This document shows positions 1 to 6,458 of a stretch of DNA of 10,042 nt, one piece after another. This DNA is from Candidatus Aerophobota bacterium. GTDB lineage: Bacteria; Aerophobota; Aerophobia; Aerophobales; B3-G15. The notes under the pieces were generated by a model. It was given only the letters and a program-made list of their open reading frames with translations, did not search any database and was not told the origin of the DNA. The stretch's first letter is position 1. Each line of letters opens with the position of its first letter. The translations under genes were made by a program, and so were the position numbers. Location: the NCBI GenBank assembly GCA_021162265.1, contig JAGGZA010000089.1:1-10042 (forward strand), read 5' to 3'.

Positions 1-91
1 ACTCCCTGATACTCTTTTCTTTCTTGAGAATAAACAAAGTATATACTCCTAAAAGAGCTATAGCTGCAAGTAAACTTAAACTAACAAACAT
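1..91 (-). CDS. N-terminal fragment of a membrane-anchored protein (runs off left edge)
   Basis: Thirty codons are visible, beginning with ATG at 91-89 and open to the window edge. Residues 2-22 are almost entirely hydrophobic (FVSLSLLAAI... to ...LFIL) and are followed by KKEK. This is the pattern of one transmembrane signal-anchor with the basic side in the cytoplasm (inference from the positive-inside rule). The start is well supported: a perfect AGGAGG lies 9 nt upstream. The visible part carries no family motif, so no function is assigned. Single-anchor proteins with large cytoplasmic domains, such as RmuC-like or HD/GAF signalling proteins, would fit but cannot be distinguished. It is co-directional with the cyclase gene at 304-2067, 212 bp downstream of its stop. 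Confidence 0.7.
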   Translation of the reverse strand, partial: MFVSLSLLAAIALLGVYTLFILKKEKSIRE

Positions 92-100
92 GAAAAAATT

Positions 101-106
101 CCTCCT
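101..106 (-). promoter_or_regulatory. Strong Shine-Dalgarno site of the left-edge gene
   Basis: The minus strand reads AGGAGG, 9 nt before the ATG at 91. It is one of the two best ribosome binding sites in the window and is the main reason to accept the short partial reading frame at 1-91 as a real gene. Confidence 0.75.
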
Positions 107-271
107 GAAATAAAAATCCTATAATAAAAAATAAATTGTGTTTTTAATTTACTTTGACTTCTTACAGCTTAGAAAATTGAAAATATTCCAGAGAGAGAGA
201 GATGTGCCCGCACTGCCTTACTCTCATTGAAAGGATTTGTGAAGGACTATCTTATTTTTTATAACTGTTTT

Positions 272-300
272 AAAGTATCATTACTTCTGAAACCTGTCAA
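272..300 (-). promoter_or_regulatory. Possible sigma70-type promoter for the left-edge gene
   Basis: The minus strand has a perfect TTGACA (300-295), a 17-nt spacer and TACTTT (277-272), which keeps the conserved first, second and last bases of a -10 box. Transcription would start near 265 and give a leader of roughly 170 nt before the ATG at 91. The -10 match is poor, so this is only a candidate. A TATTAT closer to the gene (117-122 on the minus strand) lacks a clear -35. Confidence 0.3.
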
Positions 301-303
301 GTT

Positions 304-2067
304 CTAAGCAACACATATTCTGTCCTTACCTTTTCTTTTAGCCTCGTACATAGCAGCATCAGCCTTTTTAACTACATCACTACCATCTCTTGAATCAGCA
401 ACTCCCATACTTACCGTAATTTTATACTGAGGGTAGAGTTTTTGATGAATCTCTTTTTGTATTCTTTTTGCAACTTTCTCCGCTTCTTTTTTTGACGTAT
501 GGGGTAAAAGAACTCCAAATTCCTCTCCCCCTAATCTATAAGCAGAATCTATTTTACGCAAATGGTTCTTTAAAATACCGCTTATGATTTGCAAAACTTT
601 ATCTCCTTCCTGGTGTCCGTATGTGTCATTACATTCTTTAAAATTATCTATATCAATATAAAGAAATGAGTAAACCTCCCTGTATCTCCTTGACCTTTCC
701 TTTTCTTCCTCTAACATTTGACAAAAGCACCTATAGTTAAAAGGACCTGTTAAGGGATCTCTTGCCACAAGTTCACGCAGAGTCTCCTCGGCCCTGATCT
801 TAGTAATACCTGCTGCTATATCTTCTGATATATTCTCAATCAATCTTCTGTCTCCTTCAGATAAAGTCTTACCCTGAACCTTGCAAATACAAAGAACTCC
901 ATGAAGTCTATCTCGTGTTTTCAGGGGAGTTGCATAAACTTCCTTTAAATTTATACCATAACTTTCAAAAGGAGAAAGAAGGTAAAATTTAACTTTCTTC
1001 TCCTGAGGATTATAAACATAAAAGGATTTATTAGAAAGAGCTGCTTTTATTATTATATCCTCTTCGCATTCTTTAAATTTTTTCTTAAACCTCAACCTCC
1101 TGGGGAAACCAACACTTGTCAAAAGAAAAAGGATGCCTTTTTCGGAGTCATAGATAAATATACCACCAAAATCAAAACCAACCACCTCACGCAATCCTCT
1201 TAAAATTCTGTAAGAAAGTTCTCCTATGGTATTGGCTCTGTTAATTGACCTTCCGATAAGTCTGTAAAGTTTACCAAGTCTTTCTATTTCATCCTGCTGC
1301 TCTTTCCTTTTTGTAATATCTCTTGATATCCCCATTGTGCCAATTACTTCCCCTTTATCATTATACCAGGGAACCTTAGTGACAGATATCCAATACTCCT
1401 TTCCATCTGCATGGGTGATTTTTTCCGTCTTATCAACCAGTGGTTTCTTTGACTCCATCACCATTTTATCATCTGCAAAGGAACTTTTTGCCTCATCTAT
1501 CTGGAGAAAATCAAAATCAGTTTTACCCACCATTTCCTCAGGAATTGTACCTGCATGACTGGCTTTTGCTTTATTTACCAGAACAAACCTATTTCTCCGG
1601 TCCTTAAAATACACAGAATCCGGGATATTATCCATAAGTGTCCTCAAAAGATTATGTTCTCTTTTTAACCTCTGCTGCAACTTTTCACGCTCTGTTATAT
1701 CCTGCGCCATTGAAATCACAAGTTGCAATTTCCCCTTATCATCCTTCAAAATAGTGTTATACCATTCACATCTTATTATTCTCCCCTCTTTTGTTAAATT
1801 GTCATTTATGCTGTGGATGGGAAGTTTTCCTGTCTTCAACTCCTTAACTACCTTCTCTACTTCTTTTCTTGCACTTTGGGGAATAAGAAAATCAAAGAAA
1901 TTTTTACCTATTATCTCCTCCTCCCTCCAGCCAAAAATCCGCTGTGCGCTTTTATTCCAATAAACTACCTTGCAGTCAGGAGTCCATACTACAAAAGCCA
2001 GAGGAGAAGCATCGGCAATTATTCTACATATATTACTTCCCACCAATTCACTTACTATATCCCCCAT
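304..2067 (-). CDS. PAS-PAS-GAF-GGDEF diguanylate cyclase (first copy)
   Basis: A 587-residue, apparently soluble signalling enzyme predicted to make cyclic di-GMP from two GTP in response to its sensor domains. Domains in order: PAS (about 12-125, ending in the typical MAQDITERE), PAS (about 136-252, ending GISRDITKRK), GAF (about 270-425), GGDEF (about 430-587). The active site reads GGEEF (513-517). The metal-binding segment is DIDNFK (472-477), followed by NDTYGH. The RxxD inhibitory site is present (R504, D507), five residues before GGEEF, as in feedback-inhibited cyclases such as PleD. No EAL or HD-GYP domain and no membrane segment is seen. The usual DxLTGL motif reads DPLTGP here (438-443). 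The start has AAGG 7 nt upstream. It is divergent from the DUF166 gene. Its ligands are unknown. The gene at 2886-4631 is a paralogue with the same domain order. Confidence 0.93.
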   Translation of the reverse strand: MGDIVSELVGSNICRIIADASPLAFVVWTPDCKVVYWNKSAQRIFGWREEEIIGKNFFDFLIPQSARKEVEKVVKELKTGKLPIHSINDNLTKEGRIIRCEWYNTILKDDKGKLQLVISMAQDITEREKLQQRLKREHNLLRTLMDNIPDSVYFKDRRNRFVLVNKAKASHAGTIPEEMVGKTDFDFLQIDEAKSSFADDKMVMESKKPLVDKTEKITHADGKEYWISVTKVPWYNDKGEVIGTMGISRDITKRKEQQDEIERLGKLYRLIGRSINRANTIGELSYRILRGLREVVGFDFGGIFIYDSEKGILFLLTSVGFPRRLRFKKKFKECEEDIIIKAALSNKSFYVYNPQEKKVKFYLLSPFESYGINLKEVYATPLKTRDRLHGVLCICKVQGKTLSEGDRRLIENISEDIAAGITKIRAEETLRELVARDPLTGPFNYRCFCQMLEEEKERSRRYREVYSFLYIDIDNFKECNDTYGHQEGDKVLQIISGILKNHLRKIDSAYRLGGEEFGVLLPHTSKKEAEKVAKRIQKEIHQKLYPQYKITVSMGVADSRDGSDVVKKADAAMYEAKRKGKDRICVA

Positions 2068-2102
2068 CTTTTTACCTTATACAACATTGACGATATTAAA
2101 AC

Positions 2103-2126
2103 TTTACTTATATTGATAAAAGTAAA
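2103..2126. repeat. Inverted repeat over the DUF166 promoter -35
   Basis: Perfect 7-bp arms TTTACTT (2103-2109) and AAGTAAA (2120-2126) are separated by 10 bp. The dyad encloses the candidate -35 box of the plus-strand promoter and lies in the divergent region between the first cyclase gene and the DUF166 gene. This is the size and position of a dimeric repressor or activator site, but in AT-rich DNA such a repeat can also arise by chance. Confidence 0.3.
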
Positions 2127-2142
2127 TATTTTGTGGTATTAT
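2113..2142 (+). promoter_or_regulatory. Sigma70-type promoter of the DUF166 gene
   Basis: TTGATA (2113-2118) and TATTAT (2137-2142) are separated by 18 bp, each one mismatch or fairly close to consensus. Transcription would start near 2149 and give a leader of about 35 nt. The ribosome binding site AGGGAG (2173-2178) lies 5 nt before the ATG at 2184. Confidence 0.55.
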
Positions 2143-2183
2143 GTGGACAAAAATAAAAAAAGTCAAGAAAATAGGGAGAAAAA

Positions 2184-2879
2184 ATGCATATTTTATCTAT
2201 AATTAACGGGAGTTACGGTAAAAGAATAGTTGAAAATATCCGATCTCACAGTCCTTCAGACTGGAAGGTAAGCACCTGGGTAGCTCCTTCTCGCTTTCCA
2301 CCAATCATTGAGGAACCAGAAGAGTTTCTTCCTTCAAGCCTTCCCCGGGCTGACCTACTGCTCTCCCTTGGAGAAAACGCTGGGGTGGCAGAGCTTATTC
2401 CAGACCTGTGCAGACTATCAAGGGTAAAAGCAGTTATTGCTCCCTGCGATAATAGAGACTGGTTACCATCAGGACTTAAAAATCAGATAAAGAAAGAACT
2501 TGAAGATTCTGGTATAGAGTGCGCTTTCCCTTCACCTTTTTGTTCTCTTACCGAAAAATTCAACAAAAATGAGTATATAATGCTATTTGCAAGGTACTTT
2601 GGGGAGCCAAAGGTTACCCTCGCGCAGGATCAGGGAAAAATAAATAAAGTTACAATTGAAAGGGAAGCTCCCTGTGGTTGTACCCGGTTTATTGCAAAAA
2701 AAATTATAGGAATTGAGGTTCAAAAAGTGGAAGAAAAAGCAGGACTTTTCCACCACTACTATCCCTGTCTTGCTTCAGGAAAAGTAGACCCAAGATCTGG
2801 AGATTCCCTTCTTCATCAATCAGCAAATATTACAAAACTCATATTTAAAAAAGCTATGCAAATTGAAAAAGAAAAGTAA
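2184..2879 (+). CDS. DUF166 family protein, cysteine-rich, function unknown
   Basis: A 231-residue protein that I recognise as DUF166 (Pfam PF02593), a family known from methanogens and some anaerobic bacteria. Early annotations call it thymidylate synthase, which I would not repeat: no thymidylate synthase catalytic motif is visible. I recall that bacterial members include selenoproteins under the name DfsP; this copy has no in-frame TGA. The N-terminal half looks like an alternating beta/alpha fold (ILSIINGSYGKRI at 3-15, DLLLSLGENAGVAEL at 57-71). Cysteines sit in conserved-looking contexts: APCDN (C88), IEC (C113), PFC (C120), PCGCTRF (C164, C166) and HHYYPCLAS (C195, with H190 and H191). 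This suggests metal, Fe-S or redox chemistry (inference). It has its own promoter and meets the second cyclase tail to tail, 6 bp apart. Confidence 0.8.
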   Translation: MHILSIINGSYGKRIVENIRSHSPSDWKVSTWVAPSRFPPIIEEPEEFLPSSLPRADLLLSLGENAGVAELIPDLCRLSRVKAVIAPCDNRDWLPSGLKNQIKKELEDSGIECAFPSPFCSLTEKFNKNEYIMLFARYFGEPKVTLAQDQGKINKVTIEREAPCGCTRFIAKKIIGIEVQKVEEKAGLFHHYYPCLASGKVDPRSGDSLLHQSANITKLIFKKAMQIEKEK

Positions 2880-2885
2880 ACAGGA

Positions 2886-4631
2886 TTATATTACCTTTAT
2901 CTTATTCTTGCCCTCTCTTTTAGCCTCATACATCGCTTCATCAGCTGTTCTTACTACATTCTCACTCGTATCCGAATCGGTCACTCCCATGCTTACCGTA
3001 ATACGGGCAAAAGAAAGGTTCTTACAGACCCTATCCTTTATCCTCTCTGCAACCGTTCTTGCCATTTCCTTCTTTGTGTGAGGGAGAAGAATCACAAACT
3101 CCTCTCCTCCATATCTATAGGCAGAATCTGATTTGCGCAAAGAGCTCTTGAGAATTTCCCCCAGTTTTTTCAAAACTCTATCCCCCTCCAGATGCCCATA
3201 GGTATCATTGTATGCTTTAAAGTTATCTATATCAAGATAAATCGCTGAGTAAACTTCTCCATATCTTTTTCCTCTCTCTTCCTCTTCTTCAACTTTTTGC
3301 CATAAATGCTGATAATTATAAAGACCTGTTAAGTAATCCTTCTGTGTAAGTTCCCGAAGTTTTTCCTCAGCTTTAATTTTAGCAATTCCCGCTGCTATTT
3401 CCTCTGAAACAGCATCAAGTAAAGATCTGTCCTCTCTGGATAGTGTCTTTGGCTCCTTCACAACAACCTGCAAAACTCCCTCAAGTTTATCCTGACTTAT
3501 CAATGGCAGAGTGTACATTTGAGATATATTGTATTTTTTGCAAAGGGAATGAACATATCCTGTGAGAGGATGCTCTTTCATATTTTCAATATATATTGGC
3601 TTTCTTTTTAAAGCAGAGAAAGCTGCTACTTTAAGTTCCTTCCCCTCTACTTTTTGCTCCCTAATTGTTTTTTCCTTTAAATCATCCGGATAACCCACCT
3701 GAACAAGGAGAACAAGGGCATTTTTTTCTTTTTTGTAAATTAAAATATCTGCCATATCGTAGGCAATTATGTCCTTTAGAGTATTAAGTATCCTTCTGCA
3801 TAACGTATCCAGATTAGCAGAAAGATTAACCGCTCTCCCGAGTCTCCTGTAAAAGGTACCAAGATTTTTAATCTTTTCTTCCATTATTCTTTTATCCGTG
3901 ATATCCACCAGATTTCCAAGTATAGCAGTTTTCCCATTGTATTTAATGACTGTAGGTATGTTTTCCACCCAGACCTTCTCTCCATTTTTTCTCAAGCCAA
4001 TAAATTCAGGTCGCAGCGGTATATTCTTAGTGTTTGCCTCAATCACCCGATTAGTAAGTCTCTCCATCTCCTCCCTGTAAGAGGGGTCTACAAGCTTTAA
4101 ATAATTAATTGAGAGAAGCTCCCTCCTGGTATATCCTGTTAACTTTTCCATAGCTTTATTTACAAACACAAACTTTTTGTCCTGGAATATATACACACCT
4201 GTTGTTAAATTTTCCAGAATCATCTTGAGTATTTTTTCACTTTCCTTTAATTTCTTTTCCGCTTTTTTAAGATGGGTGATGTCCCTTACACAAACTACAA
4301 ACGATCCTCTCTTCGGCACAGAAAATACAACATTGTGAAACCACCGCCCCTCTCTTGAATCCTCAAAAACCTGAGGTCTTCCCTCTTTTATAGCTTTCCT
4401 TCCCTTCTCAAGTCGCTTTTTTGCAATTTTTTGAGGCATAATTTCAGAAAGATTCCTGCCTATAATCTCTTCTTTACTCATACCTAAACTTTCAGCCATC
4501 TTTAAGTTAACATCGAGAAACTCTCCATTTTCGCTTATTTCTGCCATAAAGTGGGGCGAGTTTTCTACAATTATCCTGTATTTCTCTTCCATACCCTTAC
4601 CTTGATAATTATCCTCTATAAAGCTACTCAT
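2886..4631 (-). CDS. PAS-PAS-GAF-GGDEF diguanylate cyclase (second copy)
   Basis: A 581-residue soluble c-di-GMP synthase with the same order as the copy at 304-2067: PAS (about 16-120), PAS (about 130-247), GAF (about 262-418), GGDEF (about 425-581). Active site GGEEF (508-512), metal segment DIDNFK (467-472), NDTYGH, and an intact RxxD inhibitory site (R499, D502). Unlike its paralogue it keeps a normal DYLTGLYN motif (432-439). The C-terminal half resembles the first copy closely, the PAS domains much less, so the two probably sense different signals. The upstream ATG overlaps the rnz stop as ATGA, which implies translational coupling and makes this the last gene of the moaC operon. An alternative start at Met14 (4592) has a better Shine-Dalgarno site and leaves every domain intact. 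Confidence 0.92.
   Translation of the reverse strand: MSSFIEDNYQGKGMEEKYRIIVENSPHFMAEISENGEFLDVNLKMAESLGMSKEEIIGRNLSEIMPQKIAKKRLEKGRKAIKEGRPQVFEDSREGRWFHNVVFSVPKRGSFVVCVRDITHLKKAEKKLKESEKILKMILENLTTGVYIFQDKKFVFVNKAMEKLTGYTRRELLSINYLKLVDPSYREEMERLTNRVIEANTKNIPLRPEFIGLRKNGEKVWVENIPTVIKYNGKTAILGNLVDITDKRIMEEKIKNLGTFYRRLGRAVNLSANLDTLCRRILNTLKDIIAYDMADILIYKKEKNALVLLVQVGYPDDLKEKTIREQKVEGKELKVAAFSALKRKPIYIENMKEHPLTGYVHSLCKKYNISQMYTLPLISQDKLEGVLQVVVKEPKTLSREDRSLLDAVSEEIAAGIAKIKAEEKLRELTQKDYLTGLYNYQHLWQKVEEEEERGKRYGEVYSAIYLDIDNFKAYNDTYGHLEGDRVLKKLGEILKSSLRKSDSAYRYGGEEFVILLPHTKKEMARTVAERIKDRVCKNLSFARITVSMGVTDSDTSENVVRTADEAMYEAKREGKNKIKVI
4600..4603 (-). promoter_or_regulatory. Internal Shine-Dalgarno site favouring a Met14 start of the second cyclase
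   Basis: The minus strand reads AAGGTAAGGGT directly before the ATG at 4592, with AAGG 7 nt away. The paralogue at 2067 has the same AAGG at the same 7-nt distance. The longer start at 4631 has only a GAGAG inside the rnz tail but gains an ATGA overlap. Either or both starts may be used. Confidence 0.45.
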
Positions 4632-5539
4632 ACAACTACTCTCATAAAATCCTTTGCTATCTCCAGATTAGGATGGTTTTTTACCATTTTCCTCAAACTT
4701 CTTAAATCCTTATACCTTCTGCTTATATGGGTTAAAATCACTCTTGCAACTTTTACTTTATCTAAAAATTTCATTACCTCTCCAACTGATGCATGCCCAT
4801 AATCTTCAAAATCCTGTGAATCAAAATAAGTACAATCCTGGATTAATAAATCGGCATTTTGAGAAATTTCAATTAGACTATCGCATATTCTTGTATCTCC
4901 AGAATAAACGACCTTTTTCCCTTTCTCAACAGAATACACCTCCTCCAGCTTTACCTGTTTGCTATTAAAAAACACCTTTCCTTTTCTCTTCAATTCACCG
5001 TAAAGCTCCGATTTATCTGGCAATCCTAATTTCTTTAACTTCTCCTTATCAATTCTCACTTTATCCTTTTCCACAAGAGCATAAGCCACAGAGGGAACAG
5101 TGTGATTAACAGGAGTTGAGACAATAGTAAAGTAATCTGTCTCAAGCAGACTTGTTATACCATGTTCCCCTGTAGGAACAGCCTTATATATAATGTTAAA
5201 AGATGGTGGAGAATACCCCAGATTTAAAAGTACTCTTGTCCTATCCGGTTCTGTAGAGCAAATGGTTAAAGGAGTATTTCTGCCCTCAAAACCCATAGTC
5301 TCTACCAGACCAGGAAGACCAAGGTAGTGGTCTGCATGCCAGTGGGTTATGAAAATATGGTTTATTTTCATAAAATTTAAACCAGCGATAAGCATCTGTC
5401 TTTGCGTACCTTCCCCACAGTCAAAGAGATAACAGAATTCTCTATCAGATGTATAAGTAAGATGTAGTGCCGGGTGGGACCTTTTTCTTGTTGGAATTCC
5501 TGCTGTCGTTCCAAGAAAGACAATCTCAATCCTGCTCAT
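4628..5539 (-). CDS. rnz: Ribonuclease Z (tRNA 3' endonuclease)
   Basis: A metallo-beta-lactamase-fold endonuclease that cuts the 3' trailer from tRNA precursors in the cytoplasm. The 303-residue length is typical of the short form. The zinc motif HWHADH (66-71) is complete. Other expected ligands are H146 (VNHTV), D215 (SGDT) and H271 (LTHIS). The family hallmark LFDCGEGTQRQM spans 38-49, which separates RNase Z from most other beta-lactamase-fold hydrolases. GHAS at 248-251 supplies the catalytic-site histidine, and the GLPDKSELYGELKRKG stretch (172-187) fits the exosite insertion region. It overlaps the upstream mogA-like gene by 14 nt and the downstream cyclase by 4 nt. An AGGGG lies about 8 nt before the ATG. 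Its presence among Moco genes is unexplained and may only reflect co-expression. Confidence 0.92.
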   Translation of the reverse strand: MSRIEIVFLGTTAGIPTRKRSHPALHLTYTSDREFCYLFDCGEGTQRQMLIAGLNFMKINHIFITHWHADHYLGLPGLVETMGFEGRNTPLTICSTEPDRTRVLLNLGYSPPSFNIIYKAVPTGEHGITSLLETDYFTIVSTPVNHTVPSVAYALVEKDKVRIDKEKLKKLGLPDKSELYGELKRKGKVFFNSKQVKLEEVYSVEKGKKVVYSGDTRICDSLIEISQNADLLIQDCTYFDSQDFEDYGHASVGEVMKFLDKVKVARVILTHISRRYKDLRSLRKMVKNHPNLEIAKDFMRVVV

Positions 5540-6005
5540 GTGGAAGGCCCCTGATCATGTCAAAGGTGTGAGGCAGTATAGGAAGCAGAAGAGCAAGACA
5601 CTCCTTCACTCCTTTAGGACTTCCGGGAAGGTTAACAATGACACTCTTCCCTCTTACACCAGCAATGCCTCTTGAAAGAACAGAAGTAGGGGACGAGGAG
5701 AAAGTCTTTAACCTCATTAATTCACCAAAACCAGGTATCTCCTTTTCTATAATCTGTTTTGTTACATCAGGTGTTATATCCCGGGGAGAGATACCTGTCC
5801 CTCCTGTGGTCAGCAAAAGGTCAACTTCCTGCTTATCTGTTAAATAAAGCAATGCGGATTGCAAAACACCTTTATCGTCAGGAACTATCCTGTACTCGAC
5901 AACCTCTCCTATGGAACTTACCATCTGCTGTATGATCTTTCCACTTTTATCCACTCTTCTGCCATTAAAACAACTATCACTTACTGTTATTATCCCTATT
6001 TTCAT
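5526..6005 (-). CDS. mogA: MogA/MoaB family molybdopterin adenylyltransferase
   Basis: A 159-residue molybdenum cofactor protein. The family activates molybdopterin by adenylylation before molybdate insertion. Motifs seen: MKIGIITVSD at the N-terminus, TTGGTG (66-71), SPRDITPDVT (73-82), PGFGELMR (91-98) and VNLPGSPKGVKECL (124-137). The RDxTPD and PGFGE-MR patterns resemble E. coli MogA more than MoaB, where the equivalent stretch differs, so MogA is the better guess; a MoaB name would be equally acceptable to many annotators. The ATG lies inside the MOSC gene (29-nt overlap), with GAGAG immediately upstream and thus too close to be a good ribosome site; translation is probably coupled to the MOSC gene. 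It overlaps rnz by 14 nt. Confidence 0.9.
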   Translation of the reverse strand: MKIGIITVSDSCFNGRRVDKSGKIIQQMVSSIGEVVEYRIVPDDKGVLQSALLYLTDKQEVDLLLTTGGTGISPRDITPDVTKQIIEKEIPGFGELMRLKTFSSSPTSVLSRGIAGVRGKSVIVNLPGSPKGVKECLALLLPILPHTFDMIRGLPHEQD

Positions 6006-6456
6006 CTCTCAACACCAGTACCGTATCACCCTTTTTAACCCACCCTCCTCTTAACACTCTGGTAAATATGCCCTGCTTTGGCATAATGCAGTTTCCAATT
6101 TTTTTAGAAATCTCGCACAGATCATGGCACTTTTTCCCGATTTGAGTAACCTCCAAAAACACATCAGAACCCACTTTGATCTTATCCCCTAATTTGAGCG
6201 AGGAAAGTTTCACCCCTTTTGTAGTTATATTCTCTGCAAAATCACCTGGTTTTAATTTGATGTTAAAGTTATTTTTCCTGAGAAGAGAGTTTTGCTTTTC
6301 TATGTCTTCCCAGGACAAAAGGCTTACCTGGCGATGATAAAAACCATAGTGAGCATCTCCTCTAACGCCAAAACCCTTTTCTATATAAGCTTCCCCTATT
6401 GGATACTTGGAGGTACCTTTTCTGGAAGAAATATTTAAGGAAAAAATCTCCCCCAA
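5977..6456 (-). CDS. MOSC domain protein (TTG start)
   Basis: A stand-alone MOSC domain of 159 residues. The MOSC superfamily comprises the C-terminal domain of Moco sulfurase, YiiM/mARC-type proteins and small stand-alone proteins, which handle sulfur or the molybdenum cofactor. Visible motifs: GDAHYG (33-38), RQVSLLS (42-48), GDFAENITTKG (71-81), and the cysteine-bearing KKCHDLCEI (108-116) followed by GIFTRVLRGGWVKKGD (129-144). C110 is the likely conserved sulfur-carrying position; C114 and C123 are additional. The start is TTG at 6456, supported by a strong AGGAGG inside the end of moaC. The gene begins 2 bp after the moaC stop and runs 29 nt into the mogA-like gene. Its biochemical step is not known; cofactor sulfuration or delivery is an inference. 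Confidence 0.9.
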   Translation of the reverse strand: MGEIFSLNISSRKGTSKYPIGEAYIEKGFGVRGDAHYGFYHRQVSLLSWEDIEKQNSLLRKNNFNIKLKPGDFAENITTKGVKLSSLKLGDKIKVGSDVFLEVTQIGKKCHDLCEISKKIGNCIMPKQGIFTRVLRGGWVKKGDTVLVLRDENRDNNSK

Positions 6457-6458
6457 AT

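Larger units (their letters stand above)
92..303. other. Intergenic gap without a convincing gene
   Basis: These 212 bp separate the stop of the first cyclase gene from the left-edge gene. They contain an AT-rich stretch (about 107-185), a short AG dinucleotide run at 190-202, a small GC-richer patch at about 204-217, and a weak 5-bp dyad (AAGTA/TACTT, 273-286) with no T-run, so it is not a terminator. I looked for a c-di-GMP riboswitch because of the neighbouring GGDEF genes, but did not find the GEMM core motifs. No tRNA or long reading frame is visible. Confidence 0.5.

Noticed and set aside
190..202. AG dinucleotide repeat as a phase-variation tract
   Set aside because: Only about six repeat units in a gap, and not placed within a reading frame or between promoter boxes.
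92..265. c-di-GMP (GEMM) or molybdenum cofactor riboswitch upstream of the left-edge gene
   Set aside because: Suggested by the GGDEF and Moco genes nearby, but the conserved core sequences of these riboswitches are not seen on either strand.
1813..2202. 129-codon plus-strand reading frame running into the DUF166 start
   Set aside because: It is antisense to the PAS domain of the first cyclase and has composition typical of shadow frames; no motif and no ribosome site stands out.
2184..2879. Thymidylate synthase assignment for the DUF166 protein
   Set aside because: The name circulates for this family, but no ThyA or ThyX catalytic motif is present and the length and cysteine pattern do not fit.
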